This document shows, one piece after another, positions 43,472 through 49,505 of a DNA stretch of 49,505 nucleotides. The stretch covers positions 1-49,505 of the forward strand of contig JAIOQA010000360.1 of NCBI GenBank assembly GCA_021413675.1. Direction: 5' to 3'. Under the pieces are notes generated by a model, which was not told where the DNA came from, searched no databases, and was given only the letters and a program-made list of their open reading frames with translations. The stretch's first letter is position 1, and every line of letters begins with the position of its first letter. Position numbers and translations under genes: made by a program. This DNA comes from Deltaproteobacteria bacterium. Its GTDB lineage: Bacteria > Myxococcota_A > Polyangia > Haliangiales > Haliangiaceae.

Positions 43472-44607
43472 ACAAGCCCTTGCTCCCCGGTGCCACCCTC
43501 GGCGTCCTCGGCGGCGGCCAGCTCGGCCGCATGATGGCGCTGGCCGCCCGCCGCATGGGCTATCGCATCATCGTGCTCGATCCGAGCGCCAGCTGTCCCA
43601 CCGGCCAGGTCGCCGACGGCGTCGTGGTCGGCGCGCTCGACGACGACGACGCGGCCCTCGAGCTCGCGTCGCAGGTCGACGTCGTCACGCTCGACACCGA
43701 GCACGTGCCGTACAGCATCCTCGAGCGCATCGAGCAGACCACGCCGGTGCGCCCGGGGAGCGCGGTGCTGCGCACGATCCAGGACCGGCTCACCCAGAAG
43801 CAGTTCCTCGACAAGCTCGGCCTGCCGCAGGCGAAGTGGGCGCCGGCGTCCGAGGATCTGACCGCGCTGGCCGCGACCGTCGCCGACCTCGGCGGCCACG
43901 CGATCCTCAAGGCGCGCCACGCCGGCTACGACGGCAAGGGCCAGGTCCGGCTCGACAGCGCCAGCGATCTCGAGGCCGCGCGCGGCCGCATCCGCCACGC
44001 GTCCGCGGTGGTCGAGGAGGTCGTCCCGTTCGTGCGCGAGATCTCGGTGATCCTGGCGCGCGCCGTCGACGGCGACATCAAGATCTATCCGATCGCGGAG
44101 AACGTCCACCACCGCCACATCCTGCACACGACCCGCGCGCCGGCGCCGATGACCGGCGATGGCCGCACGCGCGCCGAGACGATCGCGTGCACGATCGCGC
44201 GCGCGCTCGATCACGTCGGCGTGATGGCGGTCGAGCTGTTCGAGCTCGCCGACGGGCGGCTGCTGGTCAACGAGATCGCGCCGCGCACGCACAACAGCGG
44301 CCACTACACCTACGGCGCGGCGGCGACCTCGCAGTTCGAGCAGCACGTCCGCGCGATCGCGGGCCTGCCGCTCGGCGACACCCGCGCGCTCTCGGGCGCG
44401 GTGATGCTCAACCTGATCGGCGATCTCTGGGCCAAGGGCCCGCCGCCGTGGCAGCACGTCATGGCCCACCCCGAGGCGCGCCTGCACCTCTACGGCAAGG
44501 CCGCGCCCGCGCCCGGCCGCAAGATGGGCCACGTGCTGTTCCTCGACGACGACACCGATCGCGCGCTGGCCTCCGCCGAGGCGGTGCTGGCGGCGCTCAC
44601 CCCCTGA
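43468..44607 (+). CDS. purK: N5-carboxyaminoimidazole ribonucleotide synthase
   Basis: The 379-aa ATP-grasp enzyme uses ATP and bicarbonate to make N5-CAIR, the substrate of PurE. It shows the start LGVLGGGQLGRMMALAARRMG, the Glu-rich VTLDTEHVP, the ATP-grasp ILKARHAGYDGKGQV, and metal/phosphate residues in ELFELADGRLLVNEIAPRTHNSGHYT. GTG 43468 was chosen by the GTGA overlap with purE. It converges with the pirin-like gene with a 5-nt gap. Confidence 0.97.
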   Translation: MNKPLLPGATLGVLGGGQLGRMMALAARRMGYRIIVLDPSASCPTGQVADGVVVGALDDDDAALELASQVDVVTLDTEHVPYSILERIEQTTPVRPGSAVLRTIQDRLTQKQFLDKLGLPQAKWAPASEDLTALAATVADLGGHAILKARHAGYDGKGQVRLDSASDLEAARGRIRHASAVVEEVVPFVREISVILARAVDGDIKIYPIAENVHHRHILHTTRAPAPMTGDGRTRAETIACTIARALDHVGVMAVELFELADGRLLVNEIAPRTHNSGHYTYGAAATSQFEQHVRAIAGLPLGDTRALSGAVMLNLIGDLWAKGPPPWQHVMAHPEARLHLYGKAAPAPGRKMGHVLFLDDDTDRALASAEAVLAALTP

Positions 44608-44612
44608 GCGAG

Positions 44613-45317
44613 CTACGCCAGGTCGAACACCAGGACCTCGGCCTTGCCGCCGGCGATCCCCGCGAGCGTCACCGACGCAGCGTTGCTCACCGCCGCGCCA
44701 TCACCGGGGCCGACCTCGCGGCCATCGATCGTCAGCCGGCCGCGCGCGACCTGGATCCAGGCGTGGCGCCCGGGCGCGAGCGCGAGCGTGGCCTTCTCGT
44801 CGCCGTCGAACAGGCCGGCGTACAGGCTCACGTCCTGGTGGATCGTCAGGCTGCCGTCACGGCCGTCGCGCGACGCGACCAGCCGCAGCGCGCCGCGCTT
44901 CTCGGCGTCGGTGAAGGACTTCTGCTCGTAGCCCGGCTTGAGGCCGCGCGCCTCGGGCAAGAGCCAGATCTGCAGGAAGTGCACGGGCTCGGTGCGCGAC
45001 GCGTTCATCTCGCTGTGCATGACGCCGGAGCCGGCGGTCATGCGCTGCACGTCGCCGGGCTTGATGACCGAGCCGGTGCCGAGCGAGTCCTTGTGGCCGA
45101 GCGCGCCCTCGAGCACGTACGACAGGATCTCCATGTCGCGGTGGCCGTGGGTCGGGAACCCGCCGCCGGCGGCGACGCGGTCCTCGTTGATGACGCGCAG
45201 GGCGCGGAAGCCCATGTGGGCCTGGTCGTAGTAGTCCGCGAACGAGAAGGTGTGGTGAGAGTCGAGCCACCCGTGATCGGCGTGGCCGCGGTCGTCGGCA
45301 TGGCGAATGGTCAGCAT
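44613..45317 (-). CDS. Pirin-family bicupin protein (YhhW type)
   Basis: The 234-aa iron-binding bicupin resembles E. coli YhhW, reported as a quercetin 2,3-dioxygenase. Metal ligands: FPTHGHRDMEI (two His), a further His in SGVMHSEMN and its following Glu; the signature HTFSFADYYDQAHMGFRALRVINEDRV is clear. ATG 45317 follows GGAGGAACG. The true substrate of such proteins in the cell is unresolved. Confidence 0.92.
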   Translation of the reverse strand: MLTIRHADDRGHADHGWLDSHHTFSFADYYDQAHMGFRALRVINEDRVAAGGGFPTHGHRDMEILSYVLEGALGHKDSLGTGSVIKPGDVQRMTAGSGVMHSEMNASRTEPVHFLQIWLLPEARGLKPGYEQKSFTDAEKRGALRLVASRDGRDGSLTIHQDVSLYAGLFDGDEKATLALAPGRHAWIQVARGRLTIDGREVGPGDGAAVSNAASVTLAGIAGGKAEVLVFDLA

Positions 45318-45659
45318 CTGGTCCGTTCCTCCGCGGAAGATGATGCGCACCGCGGCGGTGCGGCGCGAGCGGCAGATCGCAGATAGGCCGTCTCGCGGGC
45401 GGAACGCCGCGGGCCGCGCCGGGCCGTTCGCGAGGCCCGATCGCCACGCGCAGCAACGGGCTGTCCCGTCGGTGGAACGGGGGCCGAGGCGCCGTCGGTG
45501 ATCCGGCCTCGGCGCCCCATCGAGCCCCGAGCGCCGGTCACCCGAGCGAATGACCGACGTGAGCCGCGTTCCTTACATCCCGGCAACATAGCCAACATCT
45601 CCGGGACGTTCGCCGTTGCTAGCGTCCGCTCGGGCTCACGCCTGTAGCCCGGAGGAAAC
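45318..45659. other. 342-bp divergent intergenic region
   Basis: Holds the promoters of the pirin-like gene (minus) and the outer-membrane protein (plus). A TAGCGT hexamer (45620-45625) is a possible -10 for the latter, and GGAGGAA precedes its ATG by 2-3 nt. No convincing gene or repeat was found in it. Confidence 0.5.
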
Positions 45660-46823
45660 ATGCGTTCGACTCGCCTCGCCGTCGCTCTCGTCCTCGCGCT
45701 GCCCGCCGCGGCCATCGCGCAACCCGCCGCCGACCCGGCTGCGCCACCGGCCGAGGGCGCGCCTCCCGAGCCGGCGCCCGAGCCGACCCCGGCGCCGGAG
45801 CCCGCCCCCGAGCCGACGCCCGCGCCCGCCGACGCTGCGCCGGCCGAACCCGCGCCCGCGGAGAAGCCGGCGATCGAGATCCACGGCTTCGGCTCGGTCG
45901 CGTACACCCACAACTTCGCGAACCCCAGCGACAAGCTCAACCAGCTGCGCGTGTTCGATGGCCGCTCCGACAGCTTCACCGTCGACGCTGCCGAGATCAG
46001 CGCGCTGCGCACCACCAAGGTCGCCGGCGATCTCGGCTTCCGCGCCGATCTGGTCGCCGGCTCGGCGGTCCCGCTCGCGGGCGCGGCCGTGATCGATCTC
46101 CAGCAGGCCTACGGATCGTGGCGCGCGACCGACACCGTCGTCATCGACGTCGGCAAGTTCGTGACCCCGACCGGCTACGAGGTCATCGAGGGCTGGGACG
46201 GCTGGAACGACAACTACTCGCGCTCGATCCTGTTCGGCTACGCGATCCCCTTCACGCACACCGGCGCGCGCGTCGCCGCGACCTTCGGCGACCTGACCGC
46301 GACCGCGTACCTGGTCAACGGCTGGGACAACCCGGTCGACGACAACCTCGGCAAGACCGTCGCGCTCAACGCGCTCTACGTGCACGGCGACCTGACCGCG
46401 GCCGCGACCGTCATGTCGGGCAAGGAGGCGCCGGGCTGGCGCACGCTGATCGACGCGCTCGCGTCGTACAAGGTCGGCACCAAGGCGGTCGTCGGCATCA
46501 ACGGCGACTTCGCGACCGCCGACAACGCCGGCACCACGGTCACCTGGTACGGCGTCGCCGGCTACGGCAACGTCAGCCCGACCGACAAGGTCACCGTCGG
46601 CGTGCGCGCCGAGTTCTTCGATGACAAGGACGGCGCCCGCACGGGCCTCGCGCAGACCCTGATCGAGGGCACGCTCACCGGCACGCTGCACCTGCAGGGC
46701 GGGCTGCACGTCCGCGCCGAGGTCCGGTTCGATCACTCGGACGAGAAGCCGTTCGGTGACGATCCGATGGATCCGTCGTCCTCGCAGGTGACCGCCGCGC
46801 TGAACGCGGTCGCGGCGTTCTGA
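45660..46823 (+). CDS. Outer-membrane beta-barrel porin-like protein
   Basis: The 387-aa product has a signal peptide (ALVLALPAAAIAQ), a Pro/Ala/Glu-rich periplasmic linker with PEPTPAPEPAPEP, then a barrel of alternating strands (HGFGSVAYTHNF, GDLGFRADLVAG, VVIDVGKFVTPTGYEV, GARVAATFGDLTATAYLVNG, ending QVTAALNAVAAF) with a C-terminal Phe, the usual barrel-assembly signal. It resembles outer-membrane channels of the BBP2/OmpL kind. ATG 45660 has GGAGGAA directly upstream. A CTTCGG ... CCGAAG hairpin follows the stop (46833-46854). Confidence 0.9.
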   Translation: MRSTRLAVALVLALPAAAIAQPAADPAAPPAEGAPPEPAPEPTPAPEPAPEPTPAPADAAPAEPAPAEKPAIEIHGFGSVAYTHNFANPSDKLNQLRVFDGRSDSFTVDAAEISALRTTKVAGDLGFRADLVAGSAVPLAGAAVIDLQQAYGSWRATDTVVIDVGKFVTPTGYEVIEGWDGWNDNYSRSILFGYAIPFTHTGARVAATFGDLTATAYLVNGWDNPVDDNLGKTVALNALYVHGDLTAAATVMSGKEAPGWRTLIDALASYKVGTKAVVGINGDFATADNAGTTVTWYGVAGYGNVSPTDKVTVGVRAEFFDDKDGARTGLAQTLIEGTLTGTLHLQGGLHVRAEVRFDHSDEKPFGDDPMDPSSSQVTAALNAVAAF

Positions 46824-46870
46824 CCCACGCGTCTTCGGGCTGGCCCGGCCGAAGGCCTGCCAGCCTGTGT

Positions 46871-46876
46871 TAGCTT
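46871..46876 (+). promoter_or_regulatory. Candidate -10 of the FHA/coiled-coil gene
   Basis: TAGCTT ends 9 nt before ATG 46886; no Shine-Dalgarno sequence. Confidence 0.35.
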
Positions 46877-46885
46877 CTGCCCGGG

Positions 46886-49505
46886 ATGCCTGTCCTCCTT
46901 TATTGCGACGTCGACGGTGTGGATCGCACGTTCCAGATCGGCGCCCAGCCGGTGCTGGTCGGCCGCGCCACGGACTGCGGGATCCGCAGCGAAGACCCAC
47001 GGATGTCCCGCCAGCACGCGCGGATCTTCGCCGAGGGGGAGCAGTGCTGGGTCGAGGATCTGGGGAGCGCCAACGGCGTGTTCGTCGGGTTCGAGCGCGT
47101 GCAGCGCGCGCCCGTCCCACCCGGTGAGGTCGTCGTCATCGGCAGCCTGCTGGTGCAGGTGCTCGGCCCCAACGGCGTCGTGCCGCCGCCGCCCAGCGTC
47201 ACCGCGCAGCTGTCGCAGTGGCTTGCGATGGAGCGCAAGACCCGGGCGACGATCGAGGAGGAGCGCAACGCCTTCGCCCAGCGCGTCGGCGAGCTGACCC
47301 AGCAGGGCGGCGGTTCGCCCGAGCTCGGCGAGCTGACCCGTCAGCGCGACGAGGCGGTCGCGCGCGGCAACGCGCTCGAGCACGCCCTCGGCAAGGTCCA
47401 GGACGAGCTGGCGATGGTCGAGGCCGCGGGCGCCGCCGGCGGCGAGGCGATGGCCGAGCTCGCGCAGATGCGCGAGCGGGTCGCGGGCCTCGAGGCCGAG
47501 CTGCGCGCGCAGCAGGGCGCGCACGGCAACGTCGACGCCGAGCGCGCGACCTTGCTGGCCGAGATCGAGCGCTACAAGCAGGCGAGCAACGTCTCCAACG
47601 AGGTCGCGCTGCGCGTCCTGTCGCTGGAGACCGAGAAGCGCCGCCTCACCGATCAGCTCGCCTATGCGCAGGCCGCAGGCGAGGAGAAGCTGGGCGAGCT
47701 GCGCGAGCAGGCGCGCGCCGAGGCGCAGGCCGCGGCGCAGGCCGCGCTCGACGAGCAGAAGTCGCTCTACGAGAACAAGCTCGCCGCCGTGCGCGACGAG
47801 CTCGCCGATGTCGAGTCGCAGCTGCTGGTCGCCGAGACCCACGCCGGCGTGTTCGCCGCCGAGAAGCTCGCGGGCGCCGACAAGCGCATCGCGCGGCTCG
47901 AGGCCGACCTCGCGGCGAAGGGCACGATCGATCCCGCGGCCGCGGCCAAGGCCCAGGCGCTCGACGCCGAGGTCGCGCAGCTGCGCCAGCAGACCGGCGC
48001 GCTCACCGCCGAGCTGCAGGCCGCGCGTTCGGGCGCCGTCGCGGCGCAGGGCGAGGCCCGCACCGCCGCCGAGAAGGCCGTGGCGCTCGCGGCCCAGCTC
48101 GCGCAGACCCAGGCCGAGCTCAAGACCCAGGCCGAGCGCCTCGACTCGACCGAGACCGCGCTGCTCAAGGCGCACGTCGACGCCCGCGCCCACGTCGAGC
48201 GCGCGACCGCGCTCGAGGCCCAGGCCGGCAAGGCCCAGCTCGACGGCAAGGCGCACGCGGAGAAGCTCGCCGCCCTCGAGGCGCAGCTCGCGAAGGCCCA
48301 GGCCGACCTCAAGACCGCCGCCGACCGCGCGACCGCCGGCGAGCCCGCGCTCGCGAAGGCCCAGGCCGACCTCAAGGCGGCCAGCGATCGCGCGACCGCG
48401 CTCGAGGCGCAGCTCGCGAAGGCCCAGGCCGATCTCAAGGCCGCGACCGAGCGCGCCAGCGCCGGCGAGCCGGTGCTCGCCAAGGCCCAGGCCGAGCTCA
48501 AGGCCGTCACCGATCAGAAGGCGGCGCTCGAGACCCAGCTCGCGAAGGCGACCGCGGATCTCAAGGCCACCAGCGATCGCGCGTCCGCGGGCGAGCCCTT
48601 GCTCGCGAAGGCCCAGGCCGACCTCAAGGCCGCCGCGGATCGCAGCGCCGCGCTCGAGGCGCAGCTCGCGAAGGCGCAGGCCGACGCGCAGGCGCAGGTC
48701 ACCGCGCTCGAGACCAAGGTCGCCGAGCTCACCGCCGCCGCGACCAAGGCCCAGGACGAGGCCACCGCGCGCCTGCAGGAGCTGACCGCCAAGGCCGAGG
48801 CCGCGACCAAGGCCGCCGCCACGTCGCACACCAAGGCCCAGGCCGCGGCGCGCTACGCCGACGACGCCAACGAGGCCAAGCTCGACGCCGAGGCGCGGAT
48901 CCGCGATCTCGAGCGCGCCGCCACCGACGACGCCGCGCGCATCGCCGAGATGGCGCCCAAGGTCGCGACCGCCGATCTCGCGATCGGCAAGGCCTCGGCG
49001 CTGCAGCGTCAGCTCGACGAGGCGTTCTCGAAGATGGCGTACCTCGAGCGCGACCTCAACGAGGCCAAGGCGCGCGAGAGCAAGGCGCTGGGCAAGACCG
49101 ACAGCGCCGCCGCCGAGCGCATCGCGTCCGCGGAGCAGAAGACCGCGGCCGCCGAGAAGCGCATCGCCGAGGCCGAGCGCCGCGCCGCACAGGCCGAGGT
49201 CGACATCGAGGCCGCGCGCGCCGACGTCGCGCGGGCCAACCAGCGCGCCGAGGCGATCCAGCGCGAGCTCGGCGCCGCCCACGCCGATCGCGACGAGGCC
49301 GCCAAGGCCGGCGCCGCCGGCGCGCAGCACGCGCAGCGCGCGACCCAGCTCGAGCAGCAGCTCGCGGCCCACGCGAAGGACCTCGCCGACGCGAAGGCCG
49401 CGCTGCAGGCCGCCGAGGCGCGCACCGCCGCCGCCGGTCAGGGCGCGGCCCAGCGCGCGGCGCAGCTCGAGCAGCAGCTCGCGGCGCAGACCAAGGCGCT
49501 CGCCG
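46886..49505 (+). CDS. FHA-domain giant coiled-coil protein (3' end beyond the window)
   Basis: At least 873 residues, running off the right edge. An N-terminal FHA domain (about 18-95; VLVGRATDCGI, MSRQHARIF, EDLGSANGVFV, conserved G-R, S-R-x-H and N-G) binds phosphothreonine. A short Pro-rich hinge (VVPPPPSV) is followed by an uninterrupted Ala/Glu/Gln/Lys coiled coil. From about residue 450 the coil contains near-repeats of about 21-33 residues (ALEAQLAKAQADLKAA). No membrane segment is seen. It may act as a scaffold or cytoskeletal organiser recruited by kinase signalling. A long open frame on the opposite strand is only the mirror of this repetitive coding. Confidence 0.88.
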   Translation, partial: MPVLLYCDVDGVDRTFQIGAQPVLVGRATDCGIRSEDPRMSRQHARIFAEGEQCWVEDLGSANGVFVGFERVQRAPVPPGEVVVIGSLLVQVLGPNGVVPPPPSVTAQLSQWLAMERKTRATIEEERNAFAQRVGELTQQGGGSPELGELTRQRDEAVARGNALEHALGKVQDELAMVEAAGAAGGEAMAELAQMRERVAGLEAELRAQQGAHGNVDAERATLLAEIERYKQASNVSNEVALRVLSLETEKRRLTDQLAYAQAAGEEKLGELREQARAEAQAAAQAALDEQKSLYENKLAAVRDELADVESQLLVAETHAGVFAAEKLAGADKRIARLEADLAAKGTIDPAAAAKAQALDAEVAQLRQQTGALTAELQAARSGAVAAQGEARTAAEKAVALAAQLAQTQAELKTQAERLDSTETALLKAHVDARAHVERATALEAQAGKAQLDGKAHAEKLAALEAQLAKAQADLKTAADRATAGEPALAKAQADLKAASDRATALEAQLAKAQADLKAATERASAGEPVLAKAQAELKAVTDQKAALETQLAKATADLKATSDRASAGEPLLAKAQADLKAAADRSAALEAQLAKAQADAQAQVTALETKVAELTAAATKAQDEATARLQELTAKAEAATKAAATSHTKAQAAARYADDANEAKLDAEARIRDLERAATDDAARIAEMAPKVATADLAIGKASALQRQLDEAFSKMAYLERDLNEAKARESKALGKTDSAAAERIASAEQKTAAAEKRIAEAERRAAQAEVDIEAARADVARANQRAEAIQRELGAAHADRDEAAKAGAAGAQHAQRATQLEQQLAAHAKDLADAKAALQAAEARTAAAGQGAAQRAAQLEQQLAAQTKALA
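48240..48690 (+). repeat. Degenerate coding repeats in the coiled coil
   Basis: CTCGCGAAGGCCCAGGCCGA with small variations recurs about every 60-63 bp or multiples of it, encoding LAKAQADLKAA-type heptads. These in-frame repeats could allow length variation by recombination. Confidence 0.75.

Noticed and set aside
46833..46854. Hairpin after the barrel-protein gene as a terminator
   Set aside because: Only a 6-bp stem with a 10-nt loop and no T-tract; too weak to list as a terminator.
46733..49372. A very long open frame antisense to the FHA/coiled-coil gene, and others antisense or in alternate frames to the giant ATPase (15310-19182) and the kinase/HYDIN region
   Set aside because: These are Arg/Ala/Gly/Leu-rich with no domain; they arise because the GC-rich third codon position avoids stops in the mirror frames. 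The opposite frames show clear families.

Overview
The window is a very GC-rich stretch of a bacterial chromosome, most likely from a myxobacterium (Myxococcota), perhaps of the Haliangium/Kofleriaceae/Nannocystis kind. The reasons are the codon bias, the many small lipoproteins with LxxC lipoboxes, an FHA-coupled sigma54 activator, a Hanks-type Ser/Thr kinase beside TPR/PEGA and HYDIN-repeat envelope proteins, a C-terminal tail of MYXO-CTERM type, and a DUF4157 protein. Genes are packed tightly, many with 1-4 nt stop/start overlaps. No tRNA, rRNA or CRISPR array was seen.

Layout. 1-6.3 kb: secreted proteins (Kelch-like lipoprotein, repeat-bearing lipoprotein, di-haem CxxCH lipoprotein) around an FHA / degenerate GGDEF / sigma54-AAA+ / Fis regulator. 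6.3-11.4 kb: housekeeping genes on the minus strand (folE, mutY, a lipoprotein, groEL, groES with a CIRCE operator, a DCC-family thiol protein). 11.5-19.7 kb: an accessory region with a RAYT-type Y1 transposase, a decayed IS481-like transposase, and a translationally coupled three-gene cassette: a DUF559 PD-(D/E)XK nuclease, an unknown protein, and a 1229-aa protein joining a TerB-like region, an AAA ATPase and a HerA/FtsK-like ATPase. PemK/MazF-like and DUF2277 genes face it with a 3-nt gap. This cassette is the best candidate for an undescribed (defence-like) system. 19.8-21.3 kb: a DUF4157 metallopeptidase-like protein of the class linked to contractile injection systems.

21.4-24.0 kb: a tryptophan-kynurenine operon (kynA, an unknown gene, kynU). 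24.1-30.5 kb: a chemosensory operon (MCP, cheA, cheW, cheR, cheB) without cheY. 30.5-41.9 kb: an MFS transporter and an envelope cluster: a kinase interrupted by an amber codon exactly at the catalytic-loop lysine, a TPR/PEGA protein, an eight-repeat HYDIN protein and an FG-GAP lipoprotein. 42.0-45.3 kb: Sua5/TsaC coupled to purE and purK, then a pirin-like gene. 45.7 kb to the end: an outer-membrane barrel protein and the start of a giant FHA/coiled-coil protein that runs off the window.

Two regulatory patterns recur. About ten genes lacking a Shine-Dalgarno sequence have a TAnnnT-like hexamer ending 5-9 nt before the start codon, as expected for leaderless mRNAs. A 19-bp palindrome, TTGTCCG-N5-CGGACAA, occurs once between genes and once inside mutY.
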